NCBI GenBank assembly: GCA_016711485.1
Contig: JADJSX010000006.1
Coordinates: 916,001-980,000, forward strand
DNA length: 64,000 bases
Direction: 5' to 3'
Origin: Leptospiraceae bacterium
Lineage (GTDB): Bacteria > Spirochaetota > Leptospiria > Leptospirales > Leptospiraceae
The notes beneath the pieces are model-generated. The model ran no database searches and was not told where the DNA came from. It worked only from the letters and a program-made list of their open reading frames with translations. A program made the translations under genes and the position numbers. The stretch's first letter is position 1, and each line of letters begins with the position of its first letter. Of the stretch, positions 36,701 through 44,360 are shown piece after piece.

Positions 36701-36812
36701 TATACCAATTGCCAAAAGTAAATTCCGATTTAATTCTAGAAAACTCGTTTTTGGCAATAGGGAATACCTCTCTTGCGAAAAATAGTGAAACGTATTTATG
36801 AGAAGTGGTATA
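36701..36812. repeat. ~115-bp MITE-like element, copy B
   Basis: It begins TATACCAATTGCC and ends TGGTATA, with an internal ATTGCCAAAA/TTTTTGGCAAT inverted repeat. It lies 123 bp from copy A in a ~610-bp gap that otherwise holds no gene. Confidence 0.55.
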
Positions 36813-36893
36813 TAGGAAACAAAACTTGTCAAAAAATTTCACTTGCATATTTTAAAGGATTCTATTACTCTTACTGCATATTTTGAGAAACCT

Positions 36894-37088
36894 ATGAAAA
36901 AAAAAATAGCTTACCTAGTACTAACCATTATGTTAACGAATCTTCCTCTCTGTAAATCCCAAGAAGTAAAAGAAGAAGTGCCAGACGATGTTTTAGAAGA
37001 AGAACTCAGAGCAGAAGCAGAGCCAATTAGAGAGATTAGAGATAGAGACTTAAAAGAAGAAGTAAAAAAACCACTGAAAAAGCGATAA
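36894..37088 (+). CDS. Small putative lipoprotein
   Basis: 64 aa from ATG 36894, chosen because the signal peptide MKKKIAYLVLTIMLTNLPLCKS starts there. Residues LPLC form a plausible spirochaetal lipobox with Cys at ~20. The mature part is only ~44 residues and highly charged (EEVPDDVLEEELRAEAEPIRE). No homology is recognised. It lies 11 bases upstream of the PrsW-like gene and is probably co-transcribed with it. Confidence 0.6.
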   Translation: MKKKIAYLVLTIMLTNLPLCKSQEVKEEVPDDVLEEELRAEAEPIREIRDRDLKEEVKKPLKKR

Positions 37089-37099
37089 AGGATTAGTAG

Positions 37100-38896
37100 T
37101 TGCTAACATTTGAAAAAATATTTCTTTCCCTATTACCGATACCTTTTTTTGTCCTGTTGTATCAAAGGCATTTTTTAAGGAACTCACGGTATACTATTTA
37201 TTTAGATGCATTTTTATACGGAGTATTACAGGCAGCACTTTTACTTCTTGTATTCCCTTGGATTGATGATTTTATTCCAATAGAAACTAAAATTTTTACT
37301 GGATTTGTCAATGCAGCCTTATTCGAAAAAACTACAGCATTTTTATTTTTATATTTTCTTCTGAAAAAACAATACGCGAATCTAAATGTAAATGAAAGTG
37401 TCTGTTTTGGAATGTTTCTGGGCATCGGATTTTCCGCATTGGAAAATATTTTTTATGCGATCCAAACTAGTTCTTCTATGATTTTTCTGAGAATGTTTAC
37501 TTCTGTTCCTCTTCACATCACTACCTGCGGAATTATTGGATATTATCTTGCGTTGAAAGCAGTCTATTATACCAAACTAAATCGATGGAGTAACCTTTTT
37601 TTTGCCTATACAATCCCTTTGATTTTTCATGGAATATATGACTCTTGTCTATTATATGGAAATGAAATTACTTATGTAATTGGACCTGAGCTAGTATTTC
37701 TAATGTTAGCGTTAGAGTATTTGATGGCTCGTGCACTTGCCCTACCTAAAAAAGACGATTTAACCAAAGAAAATCTTGCCCTAGAGGATTGGGAAGCAAT
37801 CCAATTACAACCCCAGTATGAAAGATGGATTATCCGCTCTATGGGAAAAAAGAATGCTGAGTTCGTACCTTTTTTTATGATTTCCATTGATATCAAAAGA
37901 GGATTATTCATTTTTCTACTCTTACTTTTATCCGTTCTATTTTATTTTTTCCAATTGCAAATGGTAAGTTATTTTGATTTAAAATTAAATAATTTTGAAT
38001 TAATTACTTTGTTTGCCATTTACCCCATAGTTTTGGCGTTTAACTTATTTTTACTTGGAGCTATCAATCCCGAATATTTTAAAAATAGTATTATCAGTAT
38101 CCCCATTATTATGGAAGTAAATATAGAAAAAGGATTAGATACCAAATCCATGGTTGGATCAGAAGTAACTTCCTTTAATAGTTTTTTGAGAACGTTTGAT
38201 ACTTTAGAACTAGGACATGAATTAGAGATTTCTTACCTTTATTCTGACTTTAAATCTCCAGCTGTGAAAGGTAAGATTATTTGGGACAACCATGAAGATT
38301 TTGAACGTCCTATGGGAAGTATCATTCGTTTTGATCCATTACCCCGAGGATTTATACGATTTTTAATCCAATATCAATTTTACAAACTTGGAAAAGGAAT
38401 TTTATACAATCTCAAATTCCCTGGGTTCAAAAAAATTCGTAAATTGTTCGTGAAAGAATCCACAGTTATGGAGCATAATAACTATTTTACTGCGGGTACT
38501 ATTTTATTTAGAGAAAATGAAATGGGGAAAAAATTCTATTTATTAAAAAAAGGAAGTATCGAAATTTGTAAACATACGGAATCCGGCGAAAAAATCACTC
38601 TCGGTTTCGTAGAATCTGGTCAAATTTTTGGAGAAATGTCAATTTTAGGGAACCAACCAAGAACCGCGAGTGCAATTTGTATGACAAACTGTGTTGTGGC
38701 GACGGCAGATGGTGATAATTTAGAAGCATTGATAAAGGGAAATCCTGACTTTTCCCTCCAGCTCATCAAAACATTAGCAACTAGAGTGGGTTATTCTGAA
38801 AGACTTCTGAAAAGCCGAATCCAAGAAATCGAAAATCAACTCGCTGAAGAAAAAGAAAAAAACAGGATACTAGAAGAAAATAAAAACAAGTCATAA
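37100..38896 (+). CDS. PrsW-family intramembrane protease fused to a cyclic-nucleotide-binding domain
   Basis: 598 aa. Eight or so membrane helices span ~1-220. PrsW glutamic-protease motifs are present: AALFEKTTAF (where the family has E-E/x-x-K), FGMFLGIGFSALENIFY, a conserved Arg-x5-His block (RMFTSVPLHITTCG) and HGIYD. After two more helices (~265-325) comes a ~100-aa segment of PilZ-like appearance (~330-440). Residues ~455-560 form a cNMP-binding domain (RENEMGKKFYLLKKGSIEI, GQIFGEMSILGNQPRTASA), ending in a coiled coil. PrsW cleaves anti-sigma factors; the fusion suggests nucleotide-controlled proteolysis. The start is TTG 37100 with an AAAGGA site. Confidence 0.82.
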   Translation: MLTFEKIFLSLLPIPFFVLLYQRHFLRNSRYTIYLDAFLYGVLQAALLLLVFPWIDDFIPIETKIFTGFVNAALFEKTTAFLFLYFLLKKQYANLNVNESVCFGMFLGIGFSALENIFYAIQTSSSMIFLRMFTSVPLHITTCGIIGYYLALKAVYYTKLNRWSNLFFAYTIPLIFHGIYDSCLLYGNEITYVIGPELVFLMLALEYLMARALALPKKDDLTKENLALEDWEAIQLQPQYERWIIRSMGKKNAEFVPFFMISIDIKRGLFIFLLLLLSVLFYFFQLQMVSYFDLKLNNFELITLFAIYPIVLAFNLFLLGAINPEYFKNSIISIPIIMEVNIEKGLDTKSMVGSEVTSFNSFLRTFDTLELGHELEISYLYSDFKSPAVKGKIIWDNHEDFERPMGSIIRFDPLPRGFIRFLIQYQFYKLGKGILYNLKFPGFKKIRKLFVKESTVMEHNNYFTAGTILFRENEMGKKFYLLKKGSIEICKHTESGEKITLGFVESGQIFGEMSILGNQPRTASAICMTNCVVATADGDNLEALIKGNPDFSLQLIKTLATRVGYSERLLKSRIQEIENQLAEEKEKNRILEENKNKS

Positions 38897-38932
38897 CACT
38901 TCAATACAAATAGATATAATTTAGAATTGAAT

Positions 38933-38974
38933 TAACTAGAGACACTTATCAGGGTCTCTAGTTATTTTATTTAT
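38933..38974. terminator. Bidirectional terminator between the PrsW-like and DUF2892 genes
   Basis: TAACTAGAGAC (38933-38943) pairs perfectly with GTCTCTAGTTA (38954-38964) and is followed by TTTTATTTAT. The flanking genes are convergent. Confidence 0.82.
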
Positions 38975-39153
38975 TTCCCTTCTGTTGAAATTTTGAAAGG
39001 AACATATATTGGACAAAATCTAAAAATGGCAGTCCCAATTGGAATAATTCCTATTAGCCCAAACCAAGATGAAAAATATATCCCTACTCCCGCGATAATA
39101 AGACCCATCACACCTCTGATTATTCTATCAGTTTTTCCCATATTACATTTCAT
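38971..39153 (-). CDS. DUF2892-family small membrane protein
   Basis: 60 aa. MGKTDRIIRGVMGLIIAGVGIYFSSW and FRFCPIYVPFKI match the DUF2892 pattern: a short basic N-terminus, two membrane helices and a CP motif. These proteins often accompany rhodaneses (as in YgaP, where both are fused), and here the rhodanese gene ends 16 bases upstream. It probably works in sulfane-sulfur handling at the membrane. Confidence 0.85.
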   Translation of the reverse strand: MKCNMGKTDRIIRGVMGLIIAGVGIYFSSWFGLIGIIPIGTAIFRFCPIYVPFKISTEGK

Positions 39154-39169
39154 GATTGTTCTCCTTAAC

Positions 39170-39544
39170 TTATTTTACTTCCGGCATATCAGATAATCCG
39201 CCGCCGTTTACTATGTTTTTAAATCCATTTGCTTCAAGAATAGCTTTAGCTTTAGAAGATCTTCCACCAGATCTGCAATATACAACTACCTTACCATCTT
39301 TATTTCCAAAGTCTTTCAATCTAGACTCAACTTGATCTACTGGAATGTTTTTTGCATTCTGGTAATGACCTGATGCATATTCTTCTCCAGAACGTACATC
39401 TACAATTAAAGCACCCTCTTTGATATAACTAATTACTTCCTTTTTATCCACAGCCGAAATTCCTCCGTTAAATATTTTTAAAGCAAAAAAAATTCCTACG
39501 AATCCGATTGCTATATACAATAAATTTATTATACTTAGTTTCAT
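39170..39544 (-). CDS. Membrane-anchored rhodanese (sulfurtransferase)
   Basis: 124 aa from ATG 39544; the frame is open farther upstream, but that would run through a predicted operator and the divergent promoter. A membrane helix (residues ~4-22) is followed by a single rhodanese domain with DVRSGEEYASGHYQNAKNIP and the active-site loop CRSGGRS. It transfers sulfane sulfur from thiosulfate or persulfide to a thiol acceptor. It is divergent from a CsoR/CstR-like repressor with two matching 16-bp operators between them, and followed by DUF2892. Confidence 0.88.
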   Translation of the reverse strand: MKLSIINLLYIAIGFVGIFFALKIFNGGISAVDKKEVISYIKEGALIVDVRSGEEYASGHYQNAKNIPVDQVESRLKDFGNKDGKVVVYCRSGGRSSKAKAILEANGFKNIVNGGGLSDMPEVK

Positions 39545-39546
39545 AT

Positions 39547-39562
39547 ATACCATAGGGGGTAT
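39547..39562. promoter_or_regulatory. CsoR/CstR-type operator at the rhodanese start
   Basis: ATACCATAGGGGGTAT has ATACC/GGTAT dyad ends with a G-tract, as in CsoR-family operators. It lies 2-18 bases before the rhodanese ATG and matches the second site (39604-39619) at 12 of 16 positions. Confidence 0.7.
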
Positions 39563-39594
39563 GTTGGTAAAAAATTGCAAGCAAAAAAAAATAT

Positions 39595-39622
39595 TTGACG
39601 AGGATACTGTATAGGGTATACT
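39595..39622 (+). promoter_or_regulatory. Promoter of the CsoR-like gene with embedded operator
   Basis: TTGACG (39595-39600), a 16-bp spacer and TATACT (39617-39622) form a sigma-70-type promoter. The operator ATACTGTATAGGGTAT (39604-39619) occupies the spacer and overlaps the -10, the ideal place for repression. Confidence 0.72.
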
Positions 39623-39647
39623 ATTCCAGAAATTGTAAAGAGGGAAT

Positions 39648-39911
39648 ATGAACAAACAAAGAACAGATTTAATTTCAAGATTAAGCCGAATTCAAGGCCA
39701 ATTAGAAAGCATCAAAAGAAGCCTTGATTCAGATGTAGACATGGAATGTATTAAGACAATGCATCTAATTAAAGCAGCAAACAATGCACTTAAGAAGTTT
39801 GGAGAAGCTTATGTAACAAATCATATGGATGAATGTATGAGTGGAAAAAATCCCAAAAAAGGAATAGAAAAAGAACTCAAATCAGTAATTGAAGCAGCAT
39901 TTACATTATAG
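39648..39911 (+). CDS. CsoR/CstR-family repressor
   Basis: 87 aa, all helical, of the DUF156 family (RTDLISRLSRIQGQLESIKRSLD at the N-terminus). Sensing residues are Cys in DMECIKT (~34) and His-x3-Cys in NHMDEC (~59/63), the layout of Cu(I)-binding CsoR. The same two Cys positions serve persulfide sensing in CstR. The rhodanese neighbour favours a sulfane-sulfur response; the retained His leaves copper possible. It probably represses itself and the divergent rhodanese/DUF2892 genes through the two visible operators. Confidence 0.9.
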   Translation: MNKQRTDLISRLSRIQGQLESIKRSLDSDVDMECIKTMHLIKAANNALKKFGEAYVTNHMDECMSGKNPKKGIEKELKSVIEAAFTL

Positions 39912-39977
39912 TCATTCAGTACTGTAAGTTTTTTCTTGCGCTTAGCTCTAATTGAATTCCTGTAGTAAATAGATGCT

Positions 39978-41687
39978 ATGAGTATAAAAATAAGAAATAG
40001 CTTACATATATATTTTCTGTCATTTCTTACAGGAATAATTACTGGAACATTCGTAATTTTATTTTCAAAATTACTAACACTTTGTGAAGAAGTTTTACAT
40101 TTTGATAATCTACCTTTTAATAGACTTTTCTCCTTTGAACTAAATTGGATTAGTTTTCTCTTGCCAGTAATAGGTGGTCTTCTAGTAGGTCTTGTTACAC
40201 ATTATTTTTGCCCTGAAGCTAAGGGCAACGGTATTGATGGATTATTAGATTCATTTCATAACCAAAATGGAGAAATGAGAGGAAGGATTTCTTTTTTTAA
40301 ATCACTTGTTACAATCCTAACACTTTCCTCTGGCGGGAGCGCTGGAAAGGAAGGTCCTTCCGCACAAATTGGAGCAAGCATAGGCTCAAAAATTAGCAAT
40401 ACATTCGGTGGTGGCGCAAGAGCTAGGAGAACTTTACTATTGGCTGGTGCGGCAGCTTCCCTTGGAACAATTTTTCAAGCTCCCCTAGGTGGTGCCATTA
40501 CTGCAATTGAAATGGTATATAAAGAAGATATTGAAAGCGATGCTCTCATTCCCGCCATTATCTCTTCCGTTTCAGCTTATTTTTTACTAAGTTTTTTCGG
40601 GTTTCTACAAAGAGATTTATTTACATTAAACGAACTTGCGCCAAAATATTTACCACTGTATCCGATTCTCGGAATAGTTTGTTTTTTTGTGGGGTTAATA
40701 CTTGTTAGACTCATAAAAAGAGTGAAAGTATTCTTTGTGAATTGGAAAATTTATCCACCTTTAAAACCGGCATTTGGCGGACTTGTTTGTGGTATAGTGT
40801 ATTTATTTTTTCCGGTGGTTGCAGGGACAGGTGAAACTTATATTCAAGAATTTTTATTAAAACCAGAAACCTATGTTGCCATTCAAAAATCTGAAATGAT
40901 TCAATTTGCACTTTTTGTAATCGGATTTAAAATTTTGGTGACTGCATTTACAATAGGTTCTGGTGGTTCCGGTGGGATTTTTGGTCCTTCTTTGTTTTTA
41001 GGTGGAACAATTGGAATGTTTGTAGCAGAAATTGCAGGTATCTATTATGATTTAGATCCACAACATTATAAAAGTTTTATTTTAGTAGGAATGGGAGCAT
41101 TTTATGCAGGAGTAGCAAGTGCTCCAATCGCAGCAATGATCATGGTGTGTGAAATGGTTGGAAGTTACGTTCTACTTCCTCCACTGATGTTCTGCTCTAT
41201 CGTTGCATTTTTATTGTCTCGTAAACTAGATTTATATCCCGGGCAGGTATTAGATAGATTTCACTCACCTGCTCATCATTGGGATATACAGACGGACATT
41301 CTGCGGACAATGCCTATATACCACTACAAATCCTATTTACATAATTTTGCAATTGTAAAAGTTACACAATCAATTAGAACTTTAAAACAATTAGCACTCA
41401 AACACGATGAGAAAGATTTTATAGTTCTAAACAATAAAGGCAAATACATTGGAATTATTTCTACTTTACAGATTATGCAATTGGATCAAAATAAAAAAGT
41501 AAATTTACAATCTCAAATCGAAAAAATTCCGGCAATCACATTGGAACAAAATTTAGGGGAAGCACTTGATTTATTACTAAAAAATAATCTAGATAAAGCT
41601 GCAATTATAGACAGAGATAAAAACTTTATTGGATACATTCGGTACCAAGAAATTTTGGAACTCTATTTTTCTAAACTAAGAAAATAA
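39978..41687 (+). CDS. ClC-family chloride channel/antiporter with CBS domains
   Basis: 569 aa. The ClC membrane domain covers ~15-430 and contains SSGGSAGKEGPSAQIGASIG (GKEGP, with the gating Glu) and AFTIGSGGSGGIFGPSLFLGG (GIFGP), both in the selectivity filter. A C-terminal CBS pair lies at ~445-565 (LKQLALKHDEKDFIVLNNKGKYIGIIS and AAIIDRDKNFIGYIRY). It moves Cl- across the inner membrane, either by exchange for H+ or as a channel; the motif does not settle which. It is 66 bases from the CsoR-like gene. Confidence 0.94.
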   Translation: MSIKIRNSLHIYFLSFLTGIITGTFVILFSKLLTLCEEVLHFDNLPFNRLFSFELNWISFLLPVIGGLLVGLVTHYFCPEAKGNGIDGLLDSFHNQNGEMRGRISFFKSLVTILTLSSGGSAGKEGPSAQIGASIGSKISNTFGGGARARRTLLLAGAAASLGTIFQAPLGGAITAIEMVYKEDIESDALIPAIISSVSAYFLLSFFGFLQRDLFTLNELAPKYLPLYPILGIVCFFVGLILVRLIKRVKVFFVNWKIYPPLKPAFGGLVCGIVYLFFPVVAGTGETYIQEFLLKPETYVAIQKSEMIQFALFVIGFKILVTAFTIGSGGSGGIFGPSLFLGGTIGMFVAEIAGIYYDLDPQHYKSFILVGMGAFYAGVASAPIAAMIMVCEMVGSYVLLPPLMFCSIVAFLLSRKLDLYPGQVLDRFHSPAHHWDIQTDILRTMPIYHYKSYLHNFAIVKVTQSIRTLKQLALKHDEKDFIVLNNKGKYIGIISTLQIMQLDQNKKVNLQSQIEKIPAITLEQNLGEALDLLLKNNLDKAAIIDRDKNFIGYIRYQEILELYFSKLRK

Positions 41688-41711
41688 AAATATTCATAGA
41701 ATAATTCTATT

Positions 41712-42068
41712 ATGAAATTACGATTACTTATCTTTATCATCTTCTTAAATTCTTGTGTGACTTACCCGCCTGTTATAGAAAAAGAAATACCGACGATGAA
41801 ACATTTAGCCATGCAAGATGATATAAAAGAATGGATTCGACTGGATTGTGGAAGTTGTCACAATTCGACTCTTTCTACAGCAAATCCGAAAGCACTCCAA
41901 GTATTTGATTTAAAGTTTACGGATTGGATGAGCCGAATGAATAAAAAACAATTAGAGAAAACATTTATTCAAAGATTGGGAAGAACGATAACAGAAAAAA
42001 ATAGGCCAATAGTAACAGAAGCATTAGGTGCTGAACTATATCGAAGAAATAGAAGTAAACCAATGTAG
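41712..42068 (+). CDS. Putative lipoprotein with a single CxxCH heme-binding motif
   Basis: 118 aa. The signal peptide MKLRLLIFIIFLNSC ends in a plausible lipobox (FLNSC). LDCGSCHNS at ~57 gives one CxxCH, so a c-type heme is possible. The downstream Met residues (DWMSRMNKKQ) could supply the distal ligand. It is short for a cytochrome, and no maturation genes are visible nearby, so heme attachment is unproven. Its stop is 1 base from the convergent AlkB-like gene. Confidence 0.65.
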   Translation: MKLRLLIFIIFLNSCVTYPPVIEKEIPTMKHLAMQDDIKEWIRLDCGSCHNSTLSTANPKALQVFDLKFTDWMSRMNKKQLEKTFIQRLGRTITEKNRPIVTEALGAELYRRNRSKPM

Positions 42069-42069
42069 G

Positions 42070-42687
42070 CTAAGAATGAATTACCCTAAATGTTAAGTTT
42101 ATTCTAGGTTTTACTTGTTTGGTAGTTTTTGGAATTTTGTGTTCCCAGAAATGTTGTGTATCTTTTTGCATCAATAGAAAACTTCCGTGCGATAGTTCTA
42201 TATCTTTTTTCAAAACTTTATTCTGCAAATGTCGAAGTTTAAAAAATCTGTTTGCTCCAAAACTAACAGATCCAATCACTGGATTATTTCCGAGCTCTAT
42301 TTCATCATCCGAATGCCAGTCTACACTATCTTTCCCGTCACGGTAGAGGTTAATGAGAACACTTGTAAAATTTACTTTTGCTACTTTTTCAATCTTCTCT
42401 TTGATTTCTAATAATTGCGGTAACCAAGGATTAGGTTTCATTGGAATTCCAGAATAGGAATAGTTTTTACCTGCTTCCCCATACCAAGCATTGAGTCTTG
42501 GAATATCTATGTATTTATTGTACATCCAAATTTTATCTTGTTGCCAATTTATATTTTTTTGTAAAAAATTTAAATAATAATCACTTTCGGAATCAGTAAA
42601 ATAATTTTGAAATAAAAACACTTCCCCGTCTTGTGGCAAAAGATTATTATCCAGAGAATAACTATTTAAAGAGTCAAATAAATTCAT
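42070..42687 (-). CDS. AlkB-like Fe(II)/2-oxoglutarate-dependent dioxygenase
   Basis: 205 aa. The iron ligands are HSDDE (HxD, ~120) and the distal His in QHFWEHKIP. The RINLTFR end carries the two Arg residues that bind 2-oxoglutarate, and NAWYGEAGKNYSYSG resembles the nucleotide-recognition lid. It removes methyl groups from alkylated bases in DNA or RNA. It stands alone; no adaptive-response regulator is adjacent. Confidence 0.92.
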   Translation of the reverse strand: MNLFDSLNSYSLDNNLLPQDGEVFLFQNYFTDSESDYYLNFLQKNINWQQDKIWMYNKYIDIPRLNAWYGEAGKNYSYSGIPMKPNPWLPQLLEIKEKIEKVAKVNFTSVLINLYRDGKDSVDWHSDDEIELGNNPVIGSVSFGANRFFKLRHLQNKVLKKDIELSHGSFLLMQKDTQHFWEHKIPKTTKQVKPRINLTFRVIHS

Positions 42688-42936
42688 AAATTAGATAGTT
42701 TATATTAAGGTCTGAAAGATTTCCGATATTCTATATGTACAGGTTGTTCTACTCTTCATTCATTCAGCCTATTTATGATAGTTGACTACAGGGACAAAAT
42801 TAATTCAAATACTATTTTTAGAAAAAAAATTAACAGTTCAGAAAGAATTTCAGTTTTTAAAAAGAATATTTCCTATTCGTTTCTAAAAGTCTTTAATGTA
42901 TTATTGCAAATATTAAATCTCCATCAGTATCAAAAT

Positions 42937-43530
42937 TTACTTCAATAATTTTTCCAAAAGAAATTCGAGTGTCTTATGAAATTCTATTTCTTTTTCTTGT
43001 TTAAAAAGTTTTTTATTTTTGGTCTGCGTTAGAGCGGTCAAACTGAAACCATGAACATAGTCCACAAGAATATCTCTTATCTGAGTTGTTAGAATAAGGT
43101 TGGATTCCCACTTACTAATTTCTAATACTAGAATTTGATTAAATTCCTGTAATTTTTTAACTCTATTAAAACTGTGATTTATTAGATAAATGCAGAGGTT
43201 TGGGTATAAGATAAAAATATTCCGGTATATTTCAATTAGTCTCTTTAATTCAAAGTATTTAAATTTTTCCCTTTTCTTTCTCGAAACTCTGGATTCTTCC
43301 TGAAAATGAAATTCGTGTAAATTAAGTTCTTTATTAAATACCGATTCAATACAACTCATGATAAGGTCATCTTTAGAGGAAAAATAATAATAAACTACCA
43401 TTGGATCCATAGATAGTTTATTTGCTAAATTCCGAAGAGAAAACTTTTCCATTCCTTGTTTTTCAATTAATAAAATACTCAATTTCAAAATTCTGTCGCG
43501 ATTTTTATTTGCAATCTTTTCCAAATTCAT
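42937..43530 (-). CDS. TetR-family regulator divergent from a DHFR-like gene
   Basis: 197 aa from ATG 43530; a TTG at 43572 adds 14 residues, and a TTG at 43524 is better spaced from GGAG. All give the same protein core. The HTH is KNRDRILKLSILLIEKQGMEKFSLRNLANKLSMDPMVVYYYFSSKDDLI, a classic TetR/AcrR pattern. The C-terminal domain is helical and unassigned. Two palindromes sharing a CTACA-N-TGTAG core in the divergent gap are almost certainly its operators, so it should repress itself and the DHFR-like gene. Confidence 0.9.
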   Translation of the reverse strand: MNLEKIANKNRDRILKLSILLIEKQGMEKFSLRNLANKLSMDPMVVYYYFSSKDDLIMSCIESVFNKELNLHEFHFQEESRVSRKKREKFKYFELKRLIEIYRNIFILYPNLCIYLINHSFNRVKKLQEFNQILVLEISKWESNLILTTQIRDILVDYVHGFSLTALTQTKNKKLFKQEKEIEFHKTLEFLLEKLLK

Positions 43531-43593
43531 CTCCACTGAATCACAACTAAATTCTAAATAAATTTTTTTCAACTATTAAAATAATTAAATTGA

Positions 43594-43618
43594 ATTATTT
43601 CTACACTGTAGAAATAAT
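43594..43618. promoter_or_regulatory. Perfect 25-bp palindromic operator, site 1
   Basis: Arms of 12 bp (ATTATTTCTACA) surround a single central C. It shares the TCTACA-N-TGTAGA core with site 2, whose centre is 24 bp away. Confidence 0.82.
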
Positions 43619-43622
43619 ATAT

Positions 43623-43637
43623 CTCTACAGTGTAGAG
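43623..43637. promoter_or_regulatory. Perfect 15-bp palindromic operator, site 2
   Basis: CTCTACA-G-TGTAGAG lies 8 bases before the DHFR-like ATG and overlaps its ribosome-binding region (GAGGAG). It is a second copy of the core found in site 1. Confidence 0.8.
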
Positions 43638-43645
43638 GAGATATT

Positions 43646-44200
43646 ATGCAAAATGAAATTCATTATTCGAGCTTTATTGCAACAAGTTTAGATGGGAAAA
43701 TTGCGACAGAAAATGGAGGCATCGAGTGGCTTCATGATAAAAAATTTATTATTCCCAATGAGGATTTTGGATACAAAGAATTCTTTAGCACAATTGATTG
43801 TTTAGTGATGGGAAGGAATACTTATGAAAAAATTTTGGAATTTCCCGAATATCCATACGAAGACAAAAAGATTTGGGTTTTAAGTAAATCGTCTTTAGTT
43901 ATTCCGGAACAAATTAAAAATTTTGTAACAATATTTAATGGATCAATTTTAGAATTAAACAGGAAAATTTCTGAAATAGAAAACATAAAGAAAGTTTATG
44001 TAGATGGGGGCCAAATCATCAATTCTTTTTTAAAAGAAGGACTTTTAAGAGAAATCACAATTACGATACTTCCAATCCTAATTGGAGATGGGATACCACT
44101 TTGGAAGTTAAGCGAAATACAAGCCCCATATCTATTAAAAGCAGAGTCAAGTAATCTCTTCACGAATGGATTTATTCAAACCAAATACAGAGTAGAATAA
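43646..44200 (+). CDS. DHFR-like / RibD C-terminal-type reductase
   Basis: 184 aa. It has the RibD_C/DHFR fold: YSSFIATSLDGKIATENGGIEWL, DCLVMGRNTYEKILEF, KVYVDGGQIINSFLKEGL and ITITILPILIGDGIPLW. Stand-alone members reduce a pyrimidine, pterin or unknown carbonyl with NADPH and are often found under TetR control. Here a divergent TetR gene with twin operators supports inducible expression by a small molecule. It is not a canonical folate DHFR: the substrate-binding Asp/Glu motif is absent. Confidence 0.86.
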   Translation: MQNEIHYSSFIATSLDGKIATENGGIEWLHDKKFIIPNEDFGYKEFFSTIDCLVMGRNTYEKILEFPEYPYEDKKIWVLSKSSLVIPEQIKNFVTIFNGSILELNRKISEIENIKKVYVDGGQIINSFLKEGLLREITITILPILIGDGIPLWKLSEIQAPYLLKAESSNLFTNGFIQTKYRVE

Positions 44201-44222
44201 ATAAGTTTGCGTGTTTCAAAAT

Positions 44223-44268
44223 TTATTACCCCCAGTAACAACCCTATAATACTCCCTGGGGGTAATAA
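44223..44268. terminator. Hairpin between the convergent DHFR-like and TPR genes
   Basis: TTATTACCCCCAG (44223-44235) and CTGGGGGTAATAA (44256-44268) are perfect 13-bp inverted arms with a 20-base loop. A bidirectional terminator is likely. Confidence 0.75.
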
Positions 44269-44360
44269 CAAATATACAATTGCCAGTCTTCCTACTCTCT
44301 GTAACTAACTCAATATTGTTTCTTGAAAAACTACAGAATGAACAGCTGTGGCAAATAGTA

